The notes: generated by a model not told the origin, from the sequence alone. 64,000 nucleotides of DNA from Cryptomeria japonica (GCF_030272615.1 NC_081410.1:505838442-505902441), one strand, 5' to 3'; shown: positions 36,126 to 48,431, numbered from the stretch's first letter. Translations and numbers: made by a program.

Positions 36126-36896
36126 TTATTGAAGAAGTTTGGGTTAGATGATTCCAAACTTGTTGGAACTCCTATAGTAACCAGATGCAACATGACAAAA
36201 GATGATGAATCTCTAAAGGCTAATCAGACCCTGTATAGATCTATGATTGGTGGACTGCTATATTTGACTTAGACTAGACCTGATATTATGTGTTGTATGT
36301 CTTGTTCCAGGTTGATCCTAAGATAAGCCATGTTACTTCTGTGAAGAGGATATTCAAATATCTGAAGGGAATATTTGACTATGGTTTGTGGTATCTGAAG
36401 GATGATGATTTCATTTTGAGTTCTTATACAGATGTTGATTGGGCAGGTGATGTTGATGACTGGATGAGCACTACTGGTGGAGCATTCTTTTTTTTGAAAG
36501 ATGTTGATTTCTTAGGCAAGTAAGAAGCAAGATCCTATTTCTTTATCTACTACAGAAGCTGAATATATTGTTGTTGCTAGAAATTGTACTCAGGTAATTT
36601 GGATGAAGTAGATGTTGAAGGATATTAGAGTTGTTTATAATGAGCCTATTGTTATATATTGTGACAATTCAAGTGTTGTCAATATTTCCAAGAATTTGGT
36701 GATGTATTATAAGACAAAGCATATATCAATCAAATTTCATTTCTTGAGAGAGAAGGTGAATGAGAAAGAAGTCAGATTGGAGTATGTATCTAGAAAGGAA
36801 CGTATTGCAAATATCTTCATGAAGCCTTTTCCTGCAGATACATTTGTATATCTAAGAGATAAGTTAGGGGTTATTGCCCCTCCTGCTAAGAACTAG
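36126..36896 (+). pseudogene. Element D RNase H
   Basis: Copia RNase H blocks: YRSMIGGLLYLT, then a stop (36,270-36,272), TRPDI, FKYLKGIFDYGLWY (about 36,352), YTDVDWAGD (about 36,427), CDNSSVVNISKN (about 36,660) and KTKHISIKFHFLRE (about 36,714). A frameshift near 36,520 separates the halves. The last open part ends at 36,894 in PPAKN, as in relatives. Confidence 0.88.
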
Positions 36897-36971
36897 ATGC
36901 ATTGAGTTGCATTGATCTGGTGGACTTCACAGTCTTATCCTGATATACGACTTGATAAGTGGGTGCTGCTA

Positions 36972-37249
36972 CTTAGGGGGAGTAGTCAGTGTGTGATTCA
37001 GTTGTTCCAATTTGTGAGTTTGTTGTAAGAGGGAGAGATTATTTGGTAAGAGTGGGAGAATATTGATTTGTATATGCCTTTATCAGTGATGTCAAAGGGG
37101 GAGAGATGCATGTGAAAAACGATCTTATCTATCTGAGGTAGAGAGCTATGTCTGTATGATCTTAGGGGGACATTCGTGCAGTTGATTTATTTCTTTGCAT
37201 TCATTGGTTTTCACATTCATATGTTTCTATCAATGCCAACGGGGGAGAT
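36972..37249 (+). promoter_or_regulatory. Ladder of polypurine tracts before element D 3' LTR
   Basis: TTAGGGGGAGTAG (36,973), AAGAGGGAGAGA (37,027), CAAAGGGGGAGAGA (37,092), TTAGGGGGAC (37,162) and CAACGGGGGAGA (37,237). The last abuts the 3' LTR and should be the plus-strand primer. Repetition of this motif is typical of Sireviruses. Confidence 0.8.
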
Positions 37250-38580
37250 TGTTGGATATTAGAGTTGATGAAATGTGTTGTTGTCATTGATGCCAACATA
37301 TTCATGTGTTTCTTGTGCTTCGGTGTTGCAAAGAGTTGGTTTGATTGCAGATATGGTTATATGGATTAATGGGTTTTGAGATACTTGTCTCTAGTTGATT
37401 CAGTATGAGTTTCAGTGTTTCAAAAGATGATTTGATCGAGTAATGTGATCCGGTGGATGATTGGTTTTTCTGTTGATTTTGTATTGTAGAGTTGTGATTT
37501 CAAGTGTGTATTTCTCCATAATTGATTCCTTATGTTGTGTGGATTTTGGAGTGTTTGGGATGTTCATGTGTGTCCTTAGTTCGGGTGGTTCATGATTTGG
37601 AACTTCACAAGCGTGTCTTTTAGTTTGTTGTTGGTGTTCTTGAGCTCCGGTGACGAAATAATGATGATTCTAGTTATCCGAGTTATTGCGGTTGTTGCAA
37701 AGGAATTCATGTTGCTTGTTAATGTTCTTCAACCATGTTCTATGTGTTTTTGTGGTCCACATTTATCATGGTGCAAGTTATTGAATATTTTATTGATCCG
37801 GTGGTATTCTTAGTGTTATATGACTTTCTGGCCGACCCGATGGTTCTTGCGTGTTATGGATGATCTTGGCAAGATATTCGGTGATGTTGTGTGTTCAAGG
37901 ATTTGATTTGGGTCCATGTTATGTCCTTGCCAACATTTTCTTGGTCCGCATATGGATTTATGTATCGTGTGATGTAATTTTGCAATTAGGTCTTATGTGT
38001 TGAGTCAACCTTGAGGGTAAGGTTGATGATCTATATAAATAAGTGTAATGATCATGTAAGTTGAGTATCTATGTGTGTGAATATTGTTTTGATCCTTTAG
38101 TAGCAAAGGAGAAAAGCGAAGAAGTGTGAAAGAGTGTGCATAAGTGTGAAGGGAAGAGTTTGAGTATATGTGCTTAACCGGAACTGTGATCAGGCATTTG
38201 GAGATGTTATTCTTTCAATTCATATAATCTGGATTGTTATTTGATCTTTGTAAGGTAGTGAGCCCTCCCAGAGTTGTAGCCCTTTTTTGTTTTGAGCAGT
38301 GAGCTCTAGGTAGTGTGCCTAAATGCATGTGCATTCCCCATTGTAATATTTACACATACTACTGTAGAGTGTCATCATATTGTGGGTAGGTTCCCACTGT
38401 GGTTTTTCCCTTAACCAGGTTTTCCACATCAAAAATTTGTGTGTTATGTGTGTTGTTGATGTGGTGTTTATCTTACTATTGTTTTTCTTGATTAGATCTA
38501 AAGTTGAGATTAATTTGTTTAAGTTTGGTGAAAACTGATTCAACCCTCCTCTTAGTTTTCCTACATTGTCGTTGCCAACA
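37250..38580 (+). repeat. Element D 3' LTR
   Basis: 1,331 bp, direct repeat of 27,300-28,635 with scattered substitutions and small indels; ends TTGCCAACA. Confidence 0.95.
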
Positions 38581-38585
38581 AAATA

Positions 38586-39075
38586 TAAGAGATCAAATGA
38601 TGATAACAAGGGAAATGATAATTATAGGAGCTATGGTAAAAGCAAAATAATAGATGACAAAGATAAGCCTAAAAAGAGTTTTTATTCAATAGAAACCTAT
38701 TCCTTTGAAGAAGAAGATTGTGTTGACTCAAATGATGAATCATTATTTTTAGCTATAGAAGAAAAGTATGGTGAAAGGTCTAGTACTCCACATAATGAGA
38801 ATAACAGTGAAAGATCAATATTTTTGAAGATTGCAGTGCATGCAAAAGTGGAACCTAAAGCCTGAATAATTGATTTTGGATGATCAAATAATATGACAGG
38901 TGACAAAAGGAAGTTCATAAACTTTGAAAAATATGTTGGTAGATTGTTGAAGTTTTTTAGTGAGGAGGTTGCACCTATCTGCAGTAAAGGAACCATATCC
39001 ATTGATGTTAAGCATAAGACAAATAATGTTTATTATGTTAAAGGTTTAAGACATAATCTTTTGAGTGCGAGTTAG
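38586..39075 (+). pseudogene. Element C gag tail and protease
   Basis: Directly continues element C gag after the AAATA duplication. A charged, Ser-rich segment runs to 38,862. After a stop, the protease region IIDFGCSNNMTGDK follows (about 38,868-38,910), with Phe where Ser/Thr is expected. Then come DVKHKTNNVYYVKGLRHNLL, a mark of the copia protease/integrase junction, and a stop at 39,073. Confidence 0.85.
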
Positions 39076-39089
39076 ATGTACAGTAAAGG

Positions 39090-40340
39090 ATAGAAGCTCA
39101 TATTTAATGGGTCTAGATGTGAGATTAGAATAGGAGGTTTTGGAAGATTAGTTACATAAGGTATAAGAACAAATGGTAATGTTTATTATTTGAAAACAAA
39201 CAATGGAAGTAGTTATGTGTTGGCACAAAGCAACGTATGTTGGTTGGGGCAAAAAAGAATGGGACGTATTAAATTTGATGACATGGTAAAGATCAGTTCT
39301 ACTCATGTTGTGAGAGATTTGTAAAACCTACCAATACAGTATGCAAGGAATGTTAGATGGGAAAACAAACAAGGAATAGATTAAACAACAAGGAGTACTG
39401 TACCACAGGATCTTTGGAGCTAATTAATATTGACTAATGTGGGCCTACAAGGACAAGAGGACTGAATGGTGAAAGGCATTTTATGTTGTTTATTGATGAT
39501 TATTATAGAATGACATGGATTACCTTCTTAAAAGAGAAATCAGAAGCCCTACATAGATTTAGGGTATTCAAATCTATGGTTGAAAATCAAATAGATGCGA
39601 AGATCAAATGTTTAACGTCTAATAGAGGAGGAGAATTTACATCAAATGAATTTGATAGATTTTGTGAATATCATGGTATTATGAGGCAATTATCTACAGC
39701 TAGGACTACATAACATAATGGAGTGGTTGAAAGAAAGAATAGGATTGTTGTTGAAATGTCTAGAATTGTGTTGAAAGATGCTAACTGGCCTAATGTGTAT
39801 TGGAAATAAGTTATGCATACTATTGTATACATTCTTAACAAGGTACAAGTAAGAGTGAATCACATAAAGACACCTTATGATCTGTGGCATCGAAGATCAT
39901 CAACAATCAAATATTTCAGAATCTTTGGAAGCAAGCGCTACATGAGAAGAGATGAAGAGGATTTTGGAAAGTTTGATGCAAGATTAGATGAAAGAATATT
40001 TATGGGATACTCTACAAAGGGCAAGGAATTTTAGTGTTATAACAAAAGGTTGAAGAAGATTGTGGAAAGTAAAAATGTTAGAGTAAGTGAAAAATAGAAT
40101 CCAGTTGTACCTAAACCTAAGATTGAGATATAAGATACTCCCATTATTGCAAAAGAGAAGCATGTTCTAGAAGATGATAAAGAATCAAATTTAAAAGAAG
40201 AGGAACATGGACAAGCACCTAAGACACTTGTAAAGTATGTACAAAGGGATCATTCAAAAGATTAGATCATTGGAGACAAAAATAAAGGAGTTCATACTAG
40301 AAGAAGACTTGTTGAGAACGGTGAAAAAGAATTTTTTTGT
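39090..40340 (+). pseudogene. Element C integrase and linker
   Basis: GAG-pre-integrase remains (39,090-39,330) with frameshifts, then the rve core. LFIDDYYRMTWITFLKEKSE (39,486) and KCLTSNRGGEF (about 39,606) show the second Asp is Asn. HNGVVERKNRIVV (about 39,715) keeps the Glu, and KFDARLDERIFMGYSTKGKEF closes the domain. Stops lie at 39,711, 39,807 and 40,032. The linker to RT has a stop at 40,263-40,265 in the motif IIGDKNKGV. Confidence 0.85.
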
Positions 40341-40844
40341 TTCTTATCTAAGGTGGAACCAAAGACTTTTGTAGAGGCTAGAAAAGATTATGGATGGAAG
40401 AAGAGATATATCAGATAAAAAATAATTTGACATGGGAATTGGTACCTATACTGCTGGATACAAATATGATAGGAACAAAGTGGGTGTTTCAGAACAAGCT
40501 AAATGAAGATGGAGAAGTCACAGAAAACAAAGCAAGACTAGTTTGTAAAGGCTATTAACAAGTTGAAGGTATAGATTTTGAGGATATTTTTGCACTAGTA
40601 GCTAGGATGGAGGCTATAAGGATGTTTCTTACAATTGTTGCTTACAAGAACTTTAAGGTATATCAGATGGATATGAAGTCAACATTCTTGAATGGAGAAC
40701 TTGAAGAAGAGGTGTATATTGAACAATCAGATGGGTTGTAGTTGTCAACAAAATTGGATAAGGTTTGTTGACTCAAGAAGGAACTTTATGGACTCAAGTA
40801 AGCTCCCAATTCTTGGTAACAAAACTTCAACAAAGGTACAACAG
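40341..40844 (+). pseudogene. Element C reverse transcriptase, N-terminal part only
   Basis: Blocks GTKWVFQNKLNEDGEV (about 40,475), [20 protein letters not shown] (about 40,661) and KKELYGLK followed by a stop at the conserved Gln (40,799-40,801) are recognisable across frames. The palm with the Y-x-D-D motif is missing: the sequence is cut at 40,844 by the short LTR of element E. Confidence 0.85.
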
Positions 40845-41034
40845 TGTTGAGTGAAAATTTTGTAAACTCGAGGAGGTTTACAAAATGTGGGTTTCACCAC
40901 AGTATGCAAGATAATACCTTTTATAAGGAAAGATACAACCTCTCCTATTTATAAGGGAAGGCTCCCCCTTTCTACTAGAATGTGTATGTAATCTTATTCT
41001 ACCTGCTAACTTTACAATAATTAGAGATGTTACA
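40845..41034 (-). repeat. Element E 3' LTR, 190 bp
   Basis: Plus-strand ends are TGTTGAGTGAAAA and GATGTTACA. On the minus strand it reads TGTAACATCTC...TTTTCACTCAACA. It has a minus-strand TATA box (TTATAAATAGG, about 40,949-40,959) and a minus-strand purine tract (GAAAAAAGAGAGTGAA, 41,035-41,050) exactly upstream, as expected for a 3' LTR. It abruptly ends element C RT. The 5' partner was not found in the window, so the call rests on these signals alone. Confidence 0.55.
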
Positions 41035-41050
41035 TTCACTCTCTTTTTTC

Positions 41051-41900
41051 AAAGTGAGTATTTTCCTAGTTCTCTATCTAGAATGGATTTCTTTCTAAAG
41101 ATTGAAAATAATTCTCATTTGCAATAATTCAAAAAATCTAAACTAATTGGAAGCAAAGTTTCCATAAGAGTACAAAGCCTCCCATTGCTTCCTTTTCTAA
41201 AAATGATTTATGAGACGAGAAAATAGTAATGAAGCTCAAAGTCTTCTCTTTACTACTGTCCTATCATCCTTTTTACAAATAACTTTTTCAACTAATACTT
41301 TTTTTTGTAACAAACGAAGCCCAAAATATTTATGTTTCTACTTGCATGCAATTTATAATTTTATCCAAGAACAACAAAGAAAAGCACAAAGGCTTTGAAG
41401 AGTTATTCACGTACTACTTTCAAATTTATAATAAAACACAAAGTCTATATAACAAATTCAATCTATTCTTCAATATGTCACGCAACTCGCATTGCTCAAC
41501 TCAATCTCTTCAAGAATATAACATAAATGACATAAGAACACTTATATTATAAATAAATATGATTCGAGCACAAAGTTTGAAAGCCAAAATTTGTCTTCTT
41601 CTTGTTTTGATTGAGCTTGCAAAATCGTAATTTGAACACAAAATCTCACTTTTCTTTTCACTTTGGCAGGGTTTTGTTTCATAAATAAAAGATACTAATT
41701 AAAATGAGCACCCTCATATATTTATAGGTGAGGTACAATGAGGAAAACTAAGAAAGTTGCAACTAATTTAAGACTAATTCAAAGAAAGCATTCAATTTGA
41801 CTTAGGACTTAGAACTCTTATATGCAAAAATATTACGTAAAATGACACTTGAAATATTAATTGAAACTACAACATGACACTAGTCTAAGAATGTACAAGA
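41051..41900 (-). other. Non-coding 3' part of element E
   Basis: AT-rich, no open frame on either strand worth calling. A second minus-strand TATA-like box (CTATAAATATATG, about 41,715-41,727) is present. It lies between the end of the E reading frame and the 3' LTR. Confidence 0.4.
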
Positions 41901-42517
41901 ATGACTAAGTTGTTGGGGCTCCATTTGGTGTCTCATCATCTCCATCTTCCTTTAGAAATTATTCATAGTTCCAAATAGAGGCTAGGATCTCTACATCATC
42001 AAGTTCATGCTCATAGCCGAAGATAACTTGTATTTTGGTGACCGAATTTTCCAATAGAGTGCATTGCTTTTTAGACCTCTTCAAGAGAGATTCCAGATCA
42101 TCCAAAACAACTTGAATTGTTATCGTCTTATCAAGTGAGACAAGTGAGATTGTCTTGCTCAATTTCAACCTAGATGAATAAACTGAAGACTTGAACACAC
42201 AAATCCAAGGGTAGTAGATTTTTCTCTTCATCAAATATTTTACAAGTAAATTATGTAATCTTGGTTAGGATTTCTTCGATAGTGTTTTCACTAGTTTTCC
42301 TAGCCTTTTTGATATATTTAACTAATTCTTCTCAAACTTTCATTCTGTGTTTTAGAAGTTCTTTATGTTGCACATAAAATTTTATTGAAGGAACAATATT
42401 ATTATCAGCAAGAACATCCAAAGGAAAATCTATCAACTTGATCCAAGCTTCAAAATTCTTATGATGTATTTCAATACGTTGTGTTAATGTTTTCTGTTGA
42501 CAATGCCAAAGGGGCAA
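41901..42517 (-). pseudogene. Element E ORF, C-terminal fragment (unknown protein)
   Basis: Two minus-strand stretches joined by a frameshift: IHHKNFEAWIKLIDFPLDVL to HRMKV (42,467-42,335), then EELVKYIKKARK and, after more breaks, LDDLESLLKRSKKQC to EDGDDETPNGAPTT (about 42,120-41,905). They look like real protein (charged, helical, acidic tail) but match nothing I know. They probably continue the minus-strand ORF seen at 51,233-53,170, with element F between. Confidence 0.5.
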
Positions 42518-42519
42518 TT

Positions 42520-44508
42520 TGTTGACCCTTGGAACAAATTTTTGTCATTGATGTCAAAAAGATATGTACTAGTGACATTGGTCATATATGGGATAAGGTG
42601 ATCAAGGTTGTGGGTTTATATGGCACACTTGTAAAGATTTAATAAATTCCTTAGGATATTATTGTCTAGCAGCTTGGTTTCATTCTTTATCATGAGCAAA
42701 TACAGTTACAAGTCTTTGAAAAAGTTTGCATCATAAGACTTGTCATTTGATATATATGTTTAAAAACATGTTGCATAATGTCTCTCATTCATTCTAAAGG
42801 CTTTCATAGAACACGGTCTATAAACCTTGTTATGGGCATCAAATACATGTTGAAGACCTAAAGTTGTGGGCATATTCTAAGGCATTGGCATGACCATTTA
42901 ACATAATATCTAAAGCCTATGTTTCTAAAGACATTGAAAATAAAAGGACTTAAAACCCTTTCAGGATTGAGTCATAACAAGAAGGTGAACATAATACTAA
43001 AATTCATTTGTAAAGTTGTTATTGTTAAATCATTTTTTTGTAAAGCCCTCGAGCTAAGGTACGGGCTCAAATAATTAGGGTTTCATGTTTTTCATAGCTA
43101 TGGCAACACATTTTTTAAGAGAAACCAACTACTTTGAAATCGTTACCAGAATAGTAGTTTGATAGTCGACAGTGAATTGATGGCAGTATATAACAGTTTT
43201 TTCTCCAGTGTAAGGAAAATGTATTTTCGAGTGTTTTCTTTGCTATATTATTTCGTTTTAAAAGAAAAAGGAAAAATTCTTTTAGTTTGGTTTATCGTCG
43301 GGTTTTCAGTTGAATTCAGTCTAATATTTGTTGAAAAAGTGATATTGGGAAAATAAAATTCTTGTTCGGGTTTTGGTGTTTAGTTTGGTTTTTCAAAACC
43401 CTTCTGTAGTCTGCACATAATCTTGAGTTGAGGGCTTATTTTTATAACTCTATTTTGGGTCATTCAGTGTCAAGAAACCCTAGTTTGAGTTGATGCTTTG
43501 TCAAGGGTTTTTCTTTTGGTTGTATTACAGTTATTATTCACTCTGCTATGAGGTTGAGTTAAACATGCACCATCTTTGTTTAATCCTTGTTCGGCTATGC
43601 ATATTACAGAGCATTTCATTCTTTACCATGGTTTAGTTTTTTTAATAATCAAACTGAAACATACTCATTATTTATTAAAGAGGAAATAATAACAGTCTTA
43701 AGAAAGGAAGTCGGTTTGATATTCAATTTATTCAAAGATAAATACATGTTGTTATTACCAAGCAGTTATAAAGTTGGCAAATTATTTTCAAAGTTGTGGA
43801 CATTATATATACACTATTTAAGACATTCAAAAGAAGTGTTGATCAGAAAGAAACACCATTTTTGGTTGTTGATTCATACTCTCTTAAGAGTTATTTCTTT
43901 CAGTGATGTAAAAGTGCATTGTTGCTAGTTTTATTTCATGAAATGTATATCAAAGCAGAATTGTATATCCTGTTGTAGAAATACTCTGTACTACTTTGTA
44001 TACCAAAAATATACACAATTGTATATATTGATTTGCATATCCATCATATATTATTGTTTGTAAAGATATTCCTTTCTCATCATCATTGTGGTCAATCGAA
44101 ATTACAATTAATCTTTGTATTATGGTTAAGTGAATATCCTATCTCTTAAGTCTCATGTTTGTCATAGATTGCTTCATAATATTGTGTTGATTAATCTTCG
44201 ATATTAATCTATTAGTGTCAAGTTGCAATGATGCCTATCTCAATTCAGCAGAACTTTTTATGATGTGCATATATGATGCTTCATTTCAGTTTAATAGAAG
44301 TAGTCTTGATATTTATGTTAGTCTTGTTAAAGGTCTGAGTTGATGTCTTGGTTTAATAATGTCCGTCCAAAGTTCTTGATTCTGAGTATGCTATCTCTTA
44401 TGGTAGTTATCGTTCAAAATTTTTGAAAGATTATTTCAATACCATTTGAAATTAGTATATCACTGATTCAACCCCCCCCCACCTGCTTAGTGGTATTGTA
44501 CTCCAACA
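42520..44508 (+). repeat. Element F first LTR (internally deleted)
   Basis: 1,989 bp, TGTTGACCCTTGG...CTCCAACA. Compared with the second LTR it lacks about 370 bp after ATATACACAAT (about 44,019). The missing part holds the GTGGTTTTT..GGGTTTTCCAC segment, so this copy lost its R/U5-type core. Confidence 0.88.
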
Positions 44509-44510
44509 AG

Positions 44511-44523
44511 TGGTATCAGAGCC
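44511..44523 (+). promoter_or_regulatory. Primer binding site after first F LTR
   Basis: TGGTATCAGAGCC, perfect Met-tRNA complement, two bases after the LTR. Confidence 0.9.
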
Positions 44524-44576
44524 AAACCATGTCTAACCAAAGTAGGGGATTCCTGGAGGTGGAGTATTGATTTTCA

Positions 44577-45780
44577 TGGAAAAGAGGAATAGAAATAAGA
44601 AGGAAAAATCACAGCCTACAAAAATAGACATTCCCAAGAGGAAATCTCAATCTAAAGAAGAAAATATTTCTAATAAATAATTTGATGAGTTTGTAGTAGA
44701 CATGATTGACTTTGATGTAGAAGAGTGTGTTAGTGACCCTGAAGGAGTAATTGATCTTGAGGTAGAACTTATTTCTTCTCTAGATGAGATTAAGAAAGTC
44801 GGAATGCAAAATCAAAGGTTAAAGTTGCAGTTACAAGAGGAAAAGGAGTCTAAGACCAAAACTTTTTCATCCCTTGAGAATGTAGGGAAACTAGTTACTA
44901 ATTGTAAAAATTGAATTGAAGGAGTCAAGAGAAAAGAAGAAGAATTTCAGAAGATGATAGATGTGACTAAATCTAATCTTGAAGTTAAAACAAGCGAGTG
45001 TCAAAAGCTTGAAGCACAGATAGTTGCATTAAGAAAAGAACTAGAAAAGATGTCCTCCAAGTTACACAAGAATCTTCAATTTGAAGAAAGCACTAGCATA
45101 CTGAATGAGATGTTGAGTAAGCAAAAATATCCCAAAGACATTTTTGGTTTAGGATATGAAAAAGGAAAAACCTTTGGAGTCCAAGATGAGTCGAAACATG
45201 AAATAGCATTTGCAACAAAAGATGGACAAAGTTTCAAGGTTAGACAAACATCAAGAAAGAGGATACACCTGAACTATCATGCTACTACTCCTGAAATAGA
45301 AAACAATGTTACTGATAGAAGACAACACAAAGGTGTCAACAGAGTTGGAAGAAGAAACAACTAGTTTACAGGATCTTCATCTACTAGACAACATTACTCA
45401 ATGAGGTGTAACTATTCTCAGTTTCATAGTTATTGCTATGTTTGTCATAAGTATGGTCATAGAGCTAGAAATTGAAGTTATTATGAGTTATCAAATCAAA
45501 ACTACTATTTTTTTCTATAACTGTAATAAAGTAGACCATCTAGCAAGAAACAGTTGGATGCATGGAAGATATGATTATAGAAATTATTATCCCTTTGGTT
45601 TGGATAACAATGTAATACATAATAGATGCAATCATTTTGGAAATATAGCCAAGTTTTGCAGAAGTAAATTGTTGAAACCACCTAAGCAAGAATATACTCT
45701 GAGCAAGAGAAAGAAAGAACCTAGGAAGGTTTGGAGAAGGAAATTTGAACAAAAACAACAAGAATCTAATCATGTGCATA
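44577..45780 (+). pseudogene. Element F gag-like: coiled coil and CCHC knuckles
   Basis: Starts MEKRNRNKKEKSQP (44,577) with no capsid domain. It then runs as a charged coiled coil through 44,702-45,150, including KTSECQKLEAQIVALRKELE (about 44,988), a pattern typical of the linker region of plant copia Gag. A basic region follows to a stop at 45,361. Knuckles follow in changing frames: CYVCHKYGHRARN (about 45,435), YNCNKVDHLARNS (about 45,510) and NRCNHFGNIAKFC (about 45,618), all damaged. Stops occur at 44,680, 44,912 and 45,361. Confidence 0.8.
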
Positions 45781-45799
45781 TTGCACAAGAAACTTAAGT

Positions 45800-48431
45800 A
45801 AAGTCATGAGATTGATATACAATTAGGAGGAGTACAATGTATCTATATGATATTTGTGGTTTGAGATTTATATTTGAAAAGTTGATAAGTTGGTGGAAAC
45901 ACTCAATGTGTTGAGAATATCTTGTCATTGCCTTTAAATCACACTCATGTTCATAGGGGTCTCTATCAGTATATTATGATCCTTCAAAATATAGTAAAGT
46001 GATTCTAAGATCAGTGTCTTTGATAGTATAAATTCTTAAGATTCTTTTTAGGTATGTTTTGGAATGATATCTTGATCTTTCACCTTGATTGGGAACATAG
46101 ATCTTTGTCTGCTTGATAGTTCCTTCATGATTCAAGGAGGACAGTTGCATAGAGATCAAGTGACTGGTACTCATTTTGATATGTGTTTTTGAGTGAAGTT
46201 AAAATGTTTGAGGCAACATTGAACATTTAGCACAAATGATTCTTGATACATCGTTTATTTCATTGTAACTATCAGTGCTACAGACAGTGGGAAATTAGTG
46301 TTTAAGTGTTTTTGCACTGACAGTTTCAGTGGATTATTGCAGGAACAGTATCCATCCCTAATTGCTTTGACAGTGCTAAATTGTAGTACATGGTTGTTTG
46401 ATAGTTACATGTGTTTTAAGTGTTATTCCAGGTATATTCTTGGTATTTTTCATTCCAAAGGCATATAAGTGATAGAGGTTTCTACTCAAACTATAAAATC
46501 AGACAAATCTGTGTTTATAAGAGTTTTGAGAAAGAAATGTTTGAAAGATAATTTCTTATTTGTTTGAACTCATCAGTACATGAAAGTTTGTTAAGCGATC
46601 TACTATGATTCTGGCACTTGAGATGTTTGATGCTATCATATAGTTACCATAATTGATCTTCCTTTGTTTCAAATTATCTTGATTCAGTGGTTTCTTCTTG
46701 CCCTATTCCTTGATGAACAACAGATTTGTTCTCTTTTGATCTTTTTGTTATCTATTAGTGCAACACTTTAGGGGGAGCACTCGTGTTTAGAGTTGACAGT
46801 GCACATTAAGGGGTTTTCATATTGCATTTGGTTCATTTTCTTGACAGTGGTTATGTGTTTTTGAATGTGCTTCATTTTTGTGGTTTGACATTTGATGGAA
46901 GAGTTTGGTTTCTCAGTGTGATTCTTTTCACTGTATCTTTGGTATTCCAATTGGTTTATTTTCAATGTGGTTTGTTCTCTAGTGATTCATTGACAGTGAT
47001 TAATAGTTAAAGTTGTACACATTCTTTTTCAATAGAAAACTAAAGTGAATACCTTGTTGTGAAACGTGCAATATCTAACAGTCTTTGTGGCTCATGAAAG
47101 GACTGTGGAAATGTAAAGTTCCTTGTGGTTTGTTTATACTACTGATTTTCTTGTGATACCTTGGCTCAGACCTCAGAGATTTCTATTTGTTTGCTACTTG
47201 TGTACATGATTATTTGAGTGATGAATCTTCAGTGATTTACTCATGTTTATGGAGTCAGGGGGAGCTTTCATGTTTAAGTTTCATTCCTGTTGTTGAAGTC
47301 AAACAAAAGACCTCTCTTGGTTCCTCAAAGTTTGCAGATTTGGTTCTTGTGATATTAATATGTAGATAAAACAAAAGAGAAATCTCTTCATTCTCATCCT
47401 TGCTCTTTGTTTTTTAGTTGACATCTTGAGACCCTTGAGTAATTGTTCTCTTATGTATACAACTGATTGGTTTAGTTTTCATGAAGAAAGGAATTTACAG
47501 TTTCAACAGTCAGTTGTTACCTTTAATGATTTGATGTATAGCAGGGTTATATACTCTGAGAGACATTGGTTGTTACAATATCTTATTGGTATTTTCAGAC
47601 TCATATATGCTTGTTTTAGCATGTACTTTCTTCTTGGTGCTTGTGAACTCATTTTTTAGTTGTACTTATGTTGTTGCAGTACCTATTTGTGATCATATTT
47701 TCAGTGATTCCTTGCTTTAATAGTTTGGTTTATCTGTTATAGTATAGAAGGGTTTGTGTAGTTATTCTTGCCATTGATCATTTCTTTGAAGCTATATATT
47801 GTTTTGGGTTTATATCTCTGGCACTTGGCTTGATTTGGTTTTAGAGATACAATAGTTTTGGTATACATTTTTATATTGATGGGACACATGTACAGGTTGT
47901 ATTGGATATTTATATTGACATTGGTAATATTCCTATATTGATATTGTCGGTGCCATTTGATATGACAATTTCCATGTTGCAATGGCACAAGTGACATATT
48001 CTTGTCATTTTAACATTCATAGTTGTCATGGATTTGTGGTTAACATGACATTGATTTTCATGTTGGAATGGCTCTATGATATTGGTAAGATGTTATAATG
48101 ATATGGAAATTGATTCACTCATTTCAAGTTGGTATGGTACCTATTGATCTTGGTATAGCAGCATTTTTTGTTGTTCAGTGTCTTTGATTTCATTTCAAGA
48201 TGATACTATTTTGACGACATTCCTTGAGCAATTTTTTTGACCTTGATTAGTCATTGGATTTTTACACATACAGATGATACATGAACAACAAGTTGATAAT
48301 TTTGATAATCTTGACTGTATAAAAATGGCATCTACTTTATTCGACATACACATTTTGGGCAGGTACTTGGATAAGTTTTTGGTTATCTCAACATCGTCCT
48401 TTGCAATTTCTGTCAAAAAGGGGGAGAAAGG
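45800..48431 (+). other. Non-coding 3' half of element F interior
   Basis: 2.6 kb without a credible reading frame where an autonomous element would carry pol. T-rich with many short TTCAGTG/GACAGTG motifs. Purine tracts of the Sirevirus type lie at about 46,768, 47,257 and 48,416. Confidence 0.65.

Larger units (their letters stand above)
27300..38580 (+). mobile_element. Element D: full-length Ty1/copia retrotransposon (Sirevirus-like), split by S4
   Basis: LTRs 27,300-28,635 and 37,250-38,580 with an exact duplication AAATA (27,295-27,299 and 38,581-38,585). The interior reads gag, protease, integrase, RT and RNase H in copia order, with S4 (30,189-34,262) in the integrase zinc region. 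A ladder of purine tracts lies before the 3' LTR. Several catalytic residues are lost and many stops occur, so it is dead. Without S4 it would be about 7.2 kb. Inserted in gag of element C, same strand. Confidence 0.95.
21680..40844 (+). mobile_element. Element C: degenerate autonomous copia element, 3' truncated
   Basis: Gag (23,430-23,797 and 26,570-27,294), the gag tail and protease (38,586-39,075), integrase (39,090-40,050) and the start of RT (to about 40,840) read in order on the plus strand once S3 and element D are removed. RT stops abruptly where the short LTR of element E begins. RNase H and the 3' LTR are not in the window. The 5' limit is approximate. The domain order PR-IN-RT is that of Ty1/copia. 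Confidence 0.85.

Noticed and set aside
42501-42519. GCCAAAGGGGC string read as coding sequence of element E on the minus strand
   Set aside because: It can be read in frame, but it matches the purine tract that precedes the second F LTR and sits exactly at the LTR start, so it is assigned to F with some doubt.
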